From assembly GCA_009801085.1 (NCBI GenBank), contig VNWV01000007.1:1364001-1428000 (forward strand): a stretch of DNA of 64,000 bases. The letters are read 5' to 3'. This DNA comes from Lasiodiplodia sp. COLG20. Lineage: Eukaryota; Ascomycota; Dothideomycetes; Botryosphaeriales; Botryosphaeriaceae. The position numbers and the translations under genes were made by a program. Below are positions 44,012 through 55,263 of this stretch, piece after piece. Position 1 is the stretch's first letter. Every line of letters begins with the position of its first letter. The notes under the pieces were generated by a model. That model ran no database searches. It saw only the letters and a list, made by a program, of their open reading frames with translations, and had not been told where the DNA came from.

Positions 44012-45244
44012 TTACGATCCATACGGCGGTGCTACCTCCTCATATGGTGGTGGCGGGACGTCTTCCGTCCCCTGTCCATTCATCTGCGGCACCTCCTCAG
44101 CCTCTATGCCCAGCCACGGCCGCACCTCAATTGGAAATCTCGCAGCCTCTAGCTCCCATGTCTTACCCGCGCACTCGATCCATAGCACAACCTTGGCAGC
44201 GTACGACCTCGCCAGACCGTATGTTTTGAAAGTCGGCGGCACGTCATTCGCAGGCCCTGTCCTTTCACGGACACAAAGTTCGGCCAGCGCCAACTCGCTT
44301 CCATCGGGTAGCAGCGGTGGCGACAGTATCATGGTATCAGCGTCATACCTTTGGTACATTAAATCAATAGATTTGTAGGTCTTGTTGTTCGGCTGCGTCT
44401 TATGCACACAAAAGTCTGTCGTTGCCTTGAGTGTAACGCGGAAGGCGCGCAGGCGCACCGGCGGCGGGCTAGAGAGGTTGTCGGTGCGGTCAATGTGAGC
44501 GAGTCTGACGGTGACGGGAAGTGGATAGCCGGCGCGGGCAATGGTCGGAACGGTGGTGGTGACAGTGAAGGTGGCGGTGGGATCGGATGAGCAGCTGATA
44601 AGATCGCGCATGCGGGAGCAGAAGCCATGGTACTCGTCGGGCGAGTCGTTGTACAGCCAGCGGGAGTGGCGGGTCAGGCTGACGATGTTCTGCTCGAGCG
44701 GCGGGGAGGCCCAGGAGAGGTCGATGCAAGGTGGGCTGAAGGCCAGCGAGTGTCGCACTTTCTTCGCGCCGCCCAAGTAAAAGAAGCTGTGCGATGTGTT
44801 GGTCATGCGCGCTTCCAGGAAGTACTCGACTGTCTGTGGTAAGCCTGACCTGCCCTCGGCGTATATTGTGGGAGGGAGCGGGTGACCGGGGAGATGCTCA
44901 AAGACACTGCTCTCTTTGAAGGACTGGAATCCTGAGGCAGAGGGCGCCATCTGGACCTCAGATGGAAAAGTGAAGGAGAATGGAAGGGAGACAAAGCCCC
45001 CCTCGACAGGTGCGAGGGACGAGATGTTAAGGCCGGAGTAAAGCTCCAAGGCATGGCAGAAAAGATAGACCTTGGCCTTGTCACGGGAACCGTTTGGTAC
45101 ATAAACCTGTGTCGTGACCTTGGCCACGAAGCGGATGGTAACGTGTGGTGTTCTCGAGCTGGTGTCTACCTCGACCACTCCGCTGACGGTATCGCCGTAC
45201 GTATGGATCTTGCTTGCACCATGGACGACGATGCGCAAAGGCAA
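44012..45244 (-). CDS. Arrestin-like (alpha-arrestin) adaptor with PPxY motif; start codon unclear
   Basis: Open frame of 410 codons with arrestin N-like strands at the front (RIVVHGASKIHTYGDTVSGVVEV, VTIRFVAKVTTQVYV, FVSLPFSFTFP) and an arrestin C-like half (VTVRLAHIDRTDNLSSPPPV, FRVTLKATTDFCVHK). The end carries PPPPYEEVAPPY, a PPxY motif that fits binding to Rsp5-type ubiquitin ligase WW domains. Known role of the family: adaptors for endocytosis of plasma membrane transporters. The codon at the expected initiator is TTG, an in-frame TGA lies upstream without an ATG between, and the next in-frame Met is far inside the domain. Start by TTG, an upstream micro-exon or a sequence error are the options. 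It lies 194 bp after the metallophosphoesterase stop, on the same strand. Confidence 0.8.
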   Translation of the reverse strand: MPLRIVVHGASKIHTYGDTVSGVVEVDTSSRTPHVTIRFVAKVTTQVYVPNGSRDKAKVYLFCHALELYSGLNISSLAPVEGGFVSLPFSFTFPSEVQMAPSASGFQSFKESSVFEHLPGHPLPPTIYAEGRSGLPQTVEYFLEARMTNTSHSFFYLGGAKKVRHSLAFSPPCIDLSWASPPLEQNIVSLTRHSRWLYNDSPDEYHGFCSRMRDLISCSSDPTATFTVTTTVPTIARAGYPLPVTVRLAHIDRTDNLSSPPPVRLRAFRVTLKATTDFCVHKTQPNNKTYKSIDLMYQRYDADTMILSPPLLPDGSELALAELCVRERTGPANDVPPTFKTYGLARSYAAKVVLWIECAGKTWELEAARFPIEVRPWLGIEAEEVPQMNGQGTEDVPPPPYEEVAPPYGS

Positions 45245-45438
45245 ATGCTGCGGAGCCAGCTTCGCTGAGTCGGGTAGGGAATGCGATAGAGGAGCCTGGG
45301 CCTGTGTCGTAGGATGATCAAATGCATGGAGTGGGGTTCAAATGGAAATAGAGAGCGCGTTGCTGCCTGCGATAAAGTTCGAATATGGCTAGTGCCTGCC
45401 TGTGCCACAAGTAGAAGGAATAAGTCTATAAGATCGTC

Positions 45439-46437
45439 TCAAATGTCAACCACCTGGACTCTATTGCCCAGACGGCCCGAGTTCCCCACCATCAAGCCGG
45501 CGTTCACCAATACGGTGCCTCGCTCTTCTCCGCCCCAGACTCTGTCCCAGATGACGCCCCTCACCCCCCAGAACAGCACCAAGGCCAGGTCAATCCAAGC
45601 CGGGACGCTCAGCAGGCCGCGAGTCAGGCCGGAGACGGGCCTGGCGAGCGCGCGCTCGTATGCCTTCTGGCCGTCGTGCCACCAGTTGACCTCTCTTCCG
45701 GCACCAACATGGACATGTCCAAACACGTGAAGAGTGTGGCGAAGACGCCAGGCCTCCTTGGTCAGGTGCTCGCACCCCATGCCGTCGGGCAGCGGCAGGT
45801 CTAGATGGAATTTCGGTGGAGTGTGTGTGACGAGCACATCGACGTCCCACGGAATGGTGTCGGTCCAGGCATCGCGGCCACGCGCGTACTGGAAGGCAAA
45901 CTCTGGGCCGCCGCACTCAGGAATCTGAGGGGCGCCGTAGATCTTGAGGGTGCGGGGAGGGGGAGGGTGGCGGCCTCGGTACTCGCGCTGGGGAAATCTC
46001 ACGAGCAATGAGGTGTGCTGCAGGTAGTGGACGCCCTTCCACTGCAGCTCCCTGTTGCGCTCGGGCTCGGGCAGCGTGCGGCGAGAGCGCGGGTCCAGGT
46101 ACGTGTCGTGGTTGCCGGCAACGACTACCTTGTAAGGGTGCGGCAGAGAGGCTATCCAGTCTATCTGTGCCTGGATCTCCGAGACGGTCCCAACGGTCCC
46201 GAGGTCACCGGCATGGATGAGGATGTCGCCGGCAGGGATTGGCTGCGTTTGGGCGTGCGTGTCAGAGATGCAAACGACGCGGACCGACGGCTTCGCGGGC
46301 TGGGGGTTGCTGCGGAGCGCATTCAGAAAGTGGTATGCGAAATAGACGAGACACTTGAGCGGAGCGCGCACGCACAGCACGACGATGCTGGTGGGCTCAA
46401 AGGGCGAGTCGTCGCCGAACAGCAGGCGGCGCAGCAT
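45439..46437 (-). CDS. Calcineurin-like metallophosphoesterase (MPPED/239AB type)
   Basis: Single exon, 332 aa. A hydrophobic segment near the N-terminus (TSIVVLCVRAPLKCLVYFAYHF) may anchor it in a membrane. The five metal-binding motifs are all present: ISDTHAQ, LIHAGDLG, VAGNHD, VTHTPP and FGHVHVG. A second hydrophobic stretch lies near the C-terminus (WIDLALVLFWGVRG). Family members act on phosphate esters with a dinuclear metal site; the substrate of this fungal group is not known to me. The start is 314 bp from the oppositely oriented TMEM16 gene, so they share a promoter region. Confidence 0.88.
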   Translation of the reverse strand: MLRRLLFGDDSPFEPTSIVVLCVRAPLKCLVYFAYHFLNALRSNPQPAKPSVRVVCISDTHAQTQPIPAGDILIHAGDLGTVGTVSEIQAQIDWIASLPHPYKVVVAGNHDTYLDPRSRRTLPEPERNRELQWKGVHYLQHTSLLVRFPQREYRGRHPPPPRTLKIYGAPQIPECGGPEFAFQYARGRDAWTDTIPWDVDVLVTHTPPKFHLDLPLPDGMGCEHLTKEAWRLRHTLHVFGHVHVGAGREVNWWHDGQKAYERALARPVSGLTRGLLSVPAWIDLALVLFWGVRGVIWDRVWGGEERGTVLVNAGLMVGNSGRLGNRVQVVDI

Positions 46438-46751
46438 GTTGGCACCAGGCTACACAGCAGAGCAAAGTGCTAGCGCGAAGGTGTCGTCCGGCCAGCCTTC
46501 GTCGATCGGCTGTGATGCGCACATGGATGACGTAGCGACGCCTGCCCGCCCTGGCCCTCGCCTAGCTGCCGCTGCTGCTGTCTCCTCACCAGCTGCAGCA
46601 CCCAACAAGGAATCGACCATGGAGCACGAAGGCAGCCTGCTTTTCCGGGCCATGACCTCGCACTTCTCCCACCGTACTCTCTCCCCGCCTCTGCGCCCGT
46701 CCCTTGACCTCCTCGCTCACCGCACCTCCAGCGAATAATCTGCACGCCGAC
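46438..46751. promoter_or_regulatory. Divergent promoter of the metallophosphoesterase and TMEM16 genes
   Basis: A compact 314-bp region separates two start codons facing outward. It is CT-rich on the plus strand near 46660-46710 (CTCTCCCCGCCTC, CCTCCTCGCTC), typical of a fungal core promoter. Confidence 0.6.
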
Positions 46752-49146
46752 ATGGCCTCGTCGGGGCCCCAGAGCCCAGCCCTCAAGACCAACATGGATG
46801 TCGACTATGTCATCAGCTACCGATTCGGTACCACTGGTCAGCCCTCCTGCTCGCACCGCGCCCGCCAATTGCTAACGCTGCGCCGCAGACAAGGACACCG
46901 CCCTTTCAAAGTTCGAGAAGCTCATCGCTGCCCTGTCCTCCGTCGGCTTGGCCACCGAGGTCCGCAATGGCGAAGACAGCTCCTTGCTCGTCTTCTGCAA
47001 GGTGGCCTCGGAGGAGCACCTCTACGGCGAGATCTACCGATCGAGGTACGTAGGCATCACCACCAGAGACGCTCTGACCCCGCTAACACGACATCCGCAG
47101 AGTCCGCGACTGGATCCACGGCATCCGATCGTCTGAGCCCCCGCGAGAGACCCGTCAAGCCCTCGATTCCGAGCCATTGTCTGAAGCCGAGCGCCTGCGA
47201 ATCATATACCAGCTCATCACAAACCCAGAGTCCGAGGGTGGTGCCGGCATCACGCCCAAGGAGGGCGACTGGAAGCAGGTCGAGTCGGTCTTCGCTCTGC
47301 ACGACCATTCCTACAATCACGCCTGGATTAAGAAGTGGAGCACGCAGTACCTCCTCCAGCCCGAAGACCTCGATGAGATCCGCAATCGCCTGGGTGAAAA
47401 GGTATGACGTGGTCTCAGACGCTGGTCGCCTTCTCACTGACTCGCTCCAGGTTGCCTTCTACTTTGCCTTCACCCAATCCTACTTCACGTTCCTCATCTT
47501 CCCTGCTGCTTTTGGCTTTGCCTCCTGGCTGATTCTGGGCCACTTTTCCCCGACTTATGCCCTCGTCAACGCCCTCTGGTGCACCATTTTTACCGAATGG
47601 TGGAAACACCAAGAGTATGACCTCGGCGTGCGCTGGGGGGTCCGTGGCGTGTCTTCCATCGAAACCACCCGGAAGGACTTCAGGCATGCGAAGGAGATCC
47701 AAGACCCTGTGACTGGAGAGACAATCAGGGCCTTTCCCGTGACCAAGCGCTTCCAGCGCCAATTGCTTCAAATTCCCTTTGCATTGGCTGCTGCGCTCCT
47801 GTTGGGCAGTCTGATTGCCACGTGCTTCGGCATTGAGATCTTTATTTCAGAAATCTACGACGGCCCGCTGAAGATGATTCTGGTGAGCTTATCTGCATAT
47901 GCTTCATGGCCGAGAGATGTTGACGATTCACCAGGTCTTCTTGCCCACCGGCATTCTTACTACCTGCATGCCCATTCTCGTCGGAATCTTGACCAATTTC
48001 GCCAAACAGCTGACTGACTATGAAAATTACGACACTCATGGTTCCTATGAGACGGCCATGACGCAGAAGGTTTTCGTCCTGAACTTCATCGTCTCGTACC
48101 TGCCGATCATTCTCACCGCCTTCATCTATGTTCCCTTTGGCCAACATATTGTTCCATACCTGGATGTTTTCAGCCTCACTGTCAAGCCATTCGCTGAGGA
48201 TGAGAAGCAATTGCAGCGACCCTCTACCTGGACCATCAACCCCGACAGACTGAGGAAACAAGTCATATATTTCACCGTGACCGCACAGGTTGTCAATCTT
48301 GGTATGGAAGTCATTGTCCCTTACCTCAAGCGCCGCGGCTTCGCAAAATATAAGAAAATCCAAAGCGAGAGGGCAGCCAAGAATGGTGGCACTGTTCCTA
48401 ATGTTGCCGCCAACGACCCGCCCGAGGAAGCCGCTTTTCTGGACCGCGTGCGCAAGGAGGCCGAGCTCGATGTGTACGACGTGACCCAGGATCTTCGTGA
48501 AATGGTTCTCCAGTTTGGCTACCTCTCCCTCTTTAGCGTTGTTTGGCCTCTCACGGCAGTGTCGTTCTTGATCAACGACTGGGTTGAGCTGCGCGCTGAC
48601 GCCATCAAGATCTGCGTTGAGATGCAGCGGCCGACACCGTGGCGCGCTGATACCATTGGTCCCTGGCTCGACAGCCTGAGCTTCTTGACATGGTTTGGTA
48701 GCATCACGACTTCCGCTCTCGTCTACATGTTTTGGAACGACGGTCTTGGTCCCGATGGCACCCCTGGTGATATCAAAGGCTGGGCTCTGCTGCTATCCAT
48801 CTTCTTCTGCGAACATCTCTTCCTCGCTGTCCGCTGGGCTATTCGCGTCGCCATTTCCAAGATGGACTCCCCTGGCCGCCAGAAGGAGCGTCGCGAGCGT
48901 TACCTCATCCGTCGTCGCTACTTTGCGGAGTCTCTCAGCGAGGTTGAGAAATTGCCCAAGCTTCAAGAGCAGGCGGCTGAAATAGGCGTCGATGCGCTTG
49001 AAGAGGAGGCAAGGAGGGAAAGTCAAACCGGAAGCAGGTTGGAGGATAAGTTCTGGAAGAGGCAGAGTGGTTGGAGGGAGACGGTCATGGTTGGTAAGAC
49101 GCTGATCGAGAGAACCGCTGGTGCAGAAAACAAGAAGGAGCAGTGA
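46752..49146 (+). CDS. IST2: TMEM16/anoctamin family lipid scramblase (Ist2-like)
   Basis: Model: 46752..46827, 46889..47045, 47101..47401, 47451..47882, 47935..49146; 725 aa, close to the ~735 aa of fungal scramblases; introns of 61, 55, 49 and 52 bp. The cytosolic N-terminal ferredoxin-like domain (DYVISYRFGDKDTALSKFEKLIAAL) is followed by about ten membrane segments (FYFAFTQSYFTFLIFPAAFGFASW, FQRQLLQIPFALAAALLLGS, FVLNFIVSYLPIILTAFIY). Acidic residues of the calcium site are visible in LINDWVELRADAIKI. Known role: calcium-activated phospholipid scrambling; Ist2 also tethers cortical ER to the plasma membrane. The C-terminus here is short and charged, without the long Ist2 tail of yeast, so scramblase activity is the better guess. 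Confidence 0.93.
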
Positions 49147-50979
49147 GGTTCTTACCATCTCGATCAGGCGCACAGCCTGGGCCACACTGTTTGAATTCTT
49201 CAAGTGGCTTCGATAGTTGCCAAGGCCGAACATGGTCTATAAAACATGAACGTGGTGGTTCGTGGATAGGGTGGTACCGCGTATGAAGGGATTGGATGAA
49301 TGAGGAATGAAGGATAGGAGGGCTTAACGAACAGAACGCATGATGATAATGAACAAGAGAAAAGAGGAGCAGGCGATCATTCATAATTCCTTTCCTTGAC
49401 CGATTCTTGGCTTCTTCCGGTTCTTCTTAACGAACTCTCTTCATGTAATCATAGAGCGCACGCCCCTTATGAAGGCTCAAATTCATACATGAACTGTGTT
49501 GGGTTTTAACTCACGTTCGTCACCACAGCGATGTCCGACTTGTGTAGTCTTAGAATAAAGAGGGTCGACACTTTTCCGTCCTGAACAACATCCCCCCTCC
49601 CCAAGCTTTGCTTACAGCTCATGGGCCCCTTCCCTCCTCATGGACCCGCGTGTAGCGAGTAAATGACGAGAAAAGGGGGTTTGCCCGCGCTCTCGCCTTC
49701 ACTTCGACTAGACTACTCCTCCATGAAGGAGGAGAAGAAAGGCCAAGAGATCCGAACAGGAGCGAGGGGCCTTGCTGTTTTTATTATTTGTATTGCTGCT
49801 GGTGTTTCTGCTGTCCTTCTTCCTGGCGAAATGCTGTTATAATCGATGTCGGTGCCGTACTAGGAGACGGAGATGGCACTGAAGAGAGAGAGAGAGAGAG
49901 AGAGGGGGCATGTGGTCAGACAGAAGGTTAGCGATTTGTCATGTACACAATACTGCCGTGAGTAATGAATAGTAGAGCTGTATTTTTTCCCCTCCGGCGG
50001 GCCAAAGTGCGGTGAGGTTGTTGGAATATTTCGTCCAAGGTCAGGTATTCGCTAGCGGCCGTCGAAGAGAAGCCTGGCCAATGAGGTGAGTGGGGAATAA
50101 AAGGCCTGCTGGCGGCGTTACGTTTGAGAAAGCCATGTAGAGAGCTGGAAGAAGAAAAAGGCCATCTGCGACTTAAAGTAAACGAAGAAATCAAACCCGC
50201 TATTAAAACCCCGCCGTTGAATCAAAACGCAGTTCATGTAAAGCAATCCATTAACCATTCCCCTCCGCTTGCTCGAGGACTTGAAAGGTCCAGAAGCGTG
50301 ACGACAGTCTTCCTGCTTCATTTGGTGGCCTGGTCCTTAATCAAAAAAGAGCTATCCGAGAATAAGACCTGCGTAAAGGCTGTGTCGTAGGATGCATGCT
50401 ATGGAGCAAAGCACCTGGTGGAGATTACTTTCTCAACACCAGTACCACAACCCGGACAGTTTGCCGCTGTAGAATCGTGCTGCAGGATGCCGTGCGTCTG
50501 GATATCGAGGTTTGGCCACACCACCAGAATACATAGCCGATGTATGCGGCCCGCCGTATCTGAACGGAAAGCGAGTGCTTCGCAAATAGGCGGAGCTAAT
50601 TCTACAATGAGTCTATCGAATCACGACTGACAATGTAAAGGATGCATCCGCTCTAGGAGGATGGCTCGGCTTCCTTAACAAGTTAGTCTGACCCAATATA
50701 TGTAGTTAGCAGGTGCCGAGCCAATGTGCCATAGGCACAGCTACCGAGAAATAGGTTACCCGTGAAAGAGATGGTTCTGAATGACTCACCCAGCACAAGG
50801 GGATTCATAAAAACTCAAGTCATCAATCCCGCAGGAGGGTAGGGGCTGCAGTACGTTCGATTTGTGGGACTTGTCCCACGTGTTACTTTTCTTTTCGGAC
50901 GCGCCAATGCAGGAACCAGAGGAGAAGATCGTACGACATTTAGGAGCAATAGCCTGGCATGCATAGCCATGATCATTGC
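49147..50979. other. 1.8-kb spacer with (AG)11 microsatellite
   Basis: Convergent 3' flanks of TMEM16 and TRF4. An (AG)11 run lies at about 49883-49904. I see no gene; ORFs here are under 90 aa with no domain. Confidence 0.55.
49883..49904. repeat. (AG)11 microsatellite
   Basis: A perfect AG dinucleotide run of 22 bp lies in the 3' flank between two convergent genes. Confidence 0.9.
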
Positions 50980-53224
50980 TCACCGGTCCGAGTCGTAGAT
51001 TTTCCTCAGGCGTTTACGTTGCCAGTCGAAGGAGGAGTAGTCACCCGCGAAAAGTACTTCCAAGATGCTGGCATGCTTGCGTTGTCCAATATCAAGGGCA
51101 TTCAGCTCAGCCATACGACGTTGAAGTTTGTCGAATGCATCGCGGAAGCATTTTTGGACAAGGACCACATTGTGAGATCCTGAGGAAATGTCATTCGTAG
51201 GCGTGTTGGGATCGACAATTGACAGGCGGTCTGGTCTAGCAGGCTTTCCGTTTAGATCGCGAGGGCCCTGGTACAGTTAGGACGGTCATGCATAAGCCAT
51301 CGTTGTCACGACATACCTTTGGTTCAAACTGATGGGGATTAAGCCGAATCCTGGTCGTGGCAATGTTGAATTTGTTGCCGAACAAGTCGAAGAAATTCAA
51401 GAGTACGTCTCCGTAGTGTTCCTCTGGAACGAAGTTGTTGCTCTGGCGACCAGGCCAGTTCTGAAGGAGACTCACGACCATGCAGATGACAGAAAATCCT
51501 CCAAGGCCTCCGGTAAAGACTTCGTTCAGGCCACGCATAGCGAGGAACTGTTTTACCAGCGTAGCAATCACTGGCATGGCGGGGTACGCCTGTTTCCATC
51601 CTCGAAAGGTCTTGTTGGCGGCAATGCCAGTGCTGTTCTCGAAAGAGATGTCGACCTTGAGACCGGTGGTGCGGTCAACAATTTTGATGATTGGAACCCT
51701 TGCGCTAGCAACAACCTCAGTAGCTCCAGGCTGGCTAATGCCTTCTCTTTCCAGAATATCCGAAACCCTGTAAAGGGTCTTCTTATTGACAATTCCTTGG
51801 CCGGTATTCCGGAAGTGGGACGATAGAACCACAAGATCCATGTCTGCAGTTGGAAGATACAGACCAGCAGCAAATGAACCAAAGCATTCCACTATAGAAC
51901 CTGCAAAGCCTTTCTGCCGAGTCACAGTGCGCTCAATTCGTTTGACCAAGTCATGTCGAATGGCGTCCTCGAACGTATGAGGCCTGACGAAGTCATAGAA
52001 ATCCGCAATCTCCTTGTGCAACCAGAAGCCCATGCTTTCGGTGCTCGAGTGGTCTTCCTGACACCACGGCGTGGGCGGGCTACCGTGACGAGGGCGCCAG
52101 TCGTCAATGACATTGCCGTCAATCACCTCGCGCTTACGCTTCTTGCCTTTGGGCGGAAGAGGAGGAAGGCTCTCCAATTCATCGTCATCATCGTCTTGAC
52201 GAGCACGCTTTAACGTCTTTGGTCCGGTAGGAGCCTGTGGCGGCGGAGGGGGTGGCCACATATCAAGAGTGTTGGTGGGAGGCTTGGGAGGTAGACCGGC
52301 AAGACCCGGGGGAGGTCCCAAAGAAGCTGCGTTGACTACGGGCTTAGTTGGCCCCTCTGCTGGAACGGTCCTACGATCAGGATGAAGATTATCGAGATGA
52401 CTGAACGAGTTGCCACCAGAACGCCGAGCATTGTGGCGGTCGTTGTCATCGCTTTCATGATCATTTTTCTGTTCATCTTCATCATCATCGAAATTCAGCG
52501 AGATGAAATCATCGTTCTTGGCGACGGGGTTGGCACTGGCGGCTTGATCTTCGCCAGCAACCTTGGCCTTGCGAATCAGCTTTACAAAATCGCGCCTCTT
52601 CGCGTGGGTCTCATCCGGCGGCGGAAGAGAAGTGTACGGGTCCGGGTTGGACCAGCGAGGACGGGCATTGCCATCATCAGCGCTGTCGTCCGCGGTCGGC
52701 TTAGCCCGCTTCGCTGGCGGACGCTCCGAATCGGACGCATCGTCATCGGACTCAAGGTCCATCTCTCCTTCGGAATTTGAGATGTCACTAAGCGATATGA
52801 ACTTAGCCTTGCCATCACCCATACCCTCCAGCTGTTCGGGAGTCTTTTCGCGAGTGGAACGAAGGATAGCGCGTTCGTGCGGAGGTGGAGGTCGCCACGG
52901 ACCACGGCCAGGCTGGTTTTGTTGACGGGGGCGGCGTGTATCCCGCGCCTGGGGCCTCCTGGCACGTTCGCGAGGTGGGCGCTGCGAGTCGGTGGACGGA
53001 AAGTGACGGCCTTGGTCTCCAGCGCGGAAAGTGAAGTCGCTTCGATGGTCTCCATGGCGAGGAGCATCGCGGTCGTTGCGGCCGCCAGGGCGATAGCTAT
53101 CGCCGCCACCGCCAAACTGGTACATGCCGGACGGGGGAGAGCGACGCGGGGGGGACCTGCGAGCGCCGCCGCGGTTGTCGCGAGAGTCGCGCTGATCGTT
53201 GTAACTGGGACGATAAGACTCCAT
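50980..53224 (-). CDS. TRF4: TRF4/Cid14-type non-canonical poly(A) polymerase
   Basis: Model: complement of 50980..51267 joined to 51317..53224; 731 aa; 49-bp intron. The first ~390 residues are disordered: Arg/Gly/Asp-rich (RDSRDNRGGARRSPPRRSPP), acidic stretches and poly-Pro (MWPPPPPPQAP). The nucleotidyltransferase core follows: FWLHKEIADFYDFVRP, then VECFGSFAAGLYLPTADMDLVV (GS ... DxD, ~450) and the third Asp in TTGLKVDISFEN (~525). The PAP-associated domain contains GGLGGFSVICMVVSLLQ and HYGDVLLNFFDLFGNKFN. Known role: catalytic subunit of TRAMP, which adds short A-tails to nuclear RNAs for exosome decay. The C-terminal exon adds FRDAFDKLQRRMAELNA and a basic end. Confidence 0.93.
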
Positions 53225-54132
53225 GGTTTCAGTCGGAGCAAACGTCGCGCACAAGGATCTCAGCAATCTCGAAAGCAGCCGCTCGAAGAAGCTGCGTAAT
53301 CGGCGACGGTGCGGGCCGTTGCGGTGGGGTGAGGTGAAGAGGGGAGTGTCGAGGTCGCGAATTCGAAAATATGTTCGGAAGTCGCGCCTACCTGCAGATC
53401 TTCTTCGCTTACGTCACCTTCTTCAGGGCGACCAGCGACAGGGTCTAGCAGGGGCCTGCAGCCAGCTGCGGCATCACCAATGGCCTACTTCAGCGGCAGG
53501 CGGACTACAAAGCATGTTTTCACCAAGATTGCAGGGTCAATGGCCCTCATCCAGCCCCCAGCTTTGCTCAGCAGTAGGTACACAATGTCGTCCTGGTTCC
53601 CCCAATCTGAAGGGTCTTCTATCATACATACAGCTTTAGCTATGAAGGGGTCTTCCATCGTGGATCAAACTGCCTAGACGCAACTTTGGCGCTGGGTGCT
53701 CATTTTCCCGCAGTCTTGCCGGAGAAGATCTGGGACCATGCTAGATAGTGAATATGGCTCGCAGTGGGTGGTAGTAGGTGCTCATCACGCCTTCGGGATG
53801 GTTCCCGGTCTCGATTTCTTCCCGCTCTTTCTAATAGTTCGCATCGCCGAAACGTACTGGCACAAGTGGTGATAAATGTACAGTCCAGAGTGGAGTAGTA
53901 TGATCCTCCAACATCCAGCCGGACCCCATTTCCGGCTCCGAATGCTCTTCTTTCCCATTTTTGTGCAAACCGCAACTCCGAAACTCCGTGCTGATGCAAT
54001 AGACCCGGACAATGCTCCCATGCAATGCGCCAATGCTGGAGTCTAAGCTGCGTCGGCCGCCAAATGTCATGGAGACGGGCGCGATAATGTTACCGGGCTA
54101 CAACAGTCCATCCGGTAAGCTCCATGGCCTGA
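53225..54132. other. Spacer between TRF4 and PAM16
   Basis: About 0.9 kb with the TRF4 promoter and the PAM16 3' flank. I see no supported gene. ORFs are short and overlap on both strands. Confidence 0.55.
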
Positions 54133-54608
54133 CTATTTGTCCTTGTAGAGCTTGGGGTTCCAACCTTCTTTCAGCTCCGCCTCTCGCTCCGCGGCCTGCT
54201 CGGCCGTCCGCACTTCCATTTCTATCCGTTCGCGGGCGCGTAGGATCTTGCTTTGGAGGTAGAAGCTGCCGCCACGCTTGGGGTCGTTGAGGTCGAACAG
54301 CTTCTTGAATCGGTCCATGACGTTCTCCATGTCGGTCTTGCCACCCTTAGGCGGCGCAACGTTGAGGATCTTGCAGGCTTCCTCGAGGGTCAGGCCGGAG
54401 GAGGCAAACGTCTTGCCATTTCCGTTCTTTGCGTTGGCCTGGGCATACTTCTGCGATGCGGCGGCCTGTCTCCAAGCCTCGGCGAAGGCGCGGCCAAAGA
54501 CGCGGGAACCGGTGACGACGACCTGGGTGATGATGCGATGCGCCTGGCGGGATCAGTACGAGCGCGCGCACAGAGCAGCGGCGGGGGCATCGGGCGCAGC
54601 CTTACCAT
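54133..54608 (-). CDS. PAM16: PAM16/TIM16, mitochondrial import motor J-like subunit
   Basis: Model: complement of 54133..54543 joined to 54606..54608; 137 aa, the normal family length. Exon 1 contributes only the ATG: the sequence reads ATG|GTAAGG, and the 62-bp intron has a CTGAT branch-like site and ends CCAG before the codon for Ala2. The protein starts MAHRIITQVVVTGSRVFGRAF, the hydrophobic inner-membrane-associated segment, followed by LTLEEACKILNV and the J-like domain with DPKRGG (88-93) replacing the HPD motif, then SFYLQSKILRARERIEME. Known role: binds Pam18 and limits its stimulation of mtHsp70 at the TIM23 channel. No other in-frame ATG gives the conserved N-terminus. Confidence 0.94.
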
Positions 54609-55263
54609 ACTGACGAGCGGACAAGGACAGGAGACGTGATTGCCGTCAATGAGCGCGGGAGCGGATGGATGGCGTTGAGAATCCCAAAATTTCCCAGAGG
54701 CCAAACATGACAGGCGGGTCGGCGAAAAGGCGTCGCAGGCTCCGAGCCCGCCCGCCCCCAGCTTACGTTATGATCACCGGTTCCGGGGGAGACAGCGTCA
54801 CAGGTGCAGCAACGCGGTGCGCAGGTCGATGTGTTCACCCATGCCCACCATGGACAGCAGCGCCCGTGTGAGCGCTGCGGTGGAGATTTCTCGTCGATAC
54901 CAGGCCGGCCGGCCGTGCAGCCTCGTCGTCGCCGCTCCGTCGCCCAGCAGCAGCCCGTCTACCTAGTGGCCGAAAGGCTCTCGATCACATGTGCCGACCG
55001 CGCTGAAAGCCGACGTACCCAAAAGGGCATATATCGCATCGTGGCCCTCGTGCAGCCCTGGAGCACCGAGCGCCGGCCAGCAGGACTCCAAATCGCCCGC
55101 GCAACCTGTTCTGTTGCTCAGCGCCCGCCCGCTCGCTGCCGCCCTTCCCGGAACCAAACACTCGCCCTGCCTCGGCGGAATGACGCCGTGATCACTGCGC
55201 ATGCATGGCCGCACTTGGCAAGACCGCGACTTTGAATACCTTGATGGTGCCAGCGTCCTAATG
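54609..55263. promoter_or_regulatory. Divergent spacer between PAM16 and the peroxin gene
   Basis: About 650 bp that holds both promoters. Some of it (from 55201) is in frame with the peroxin and could be coding if the first ATG is used. Confidence 0.45.
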
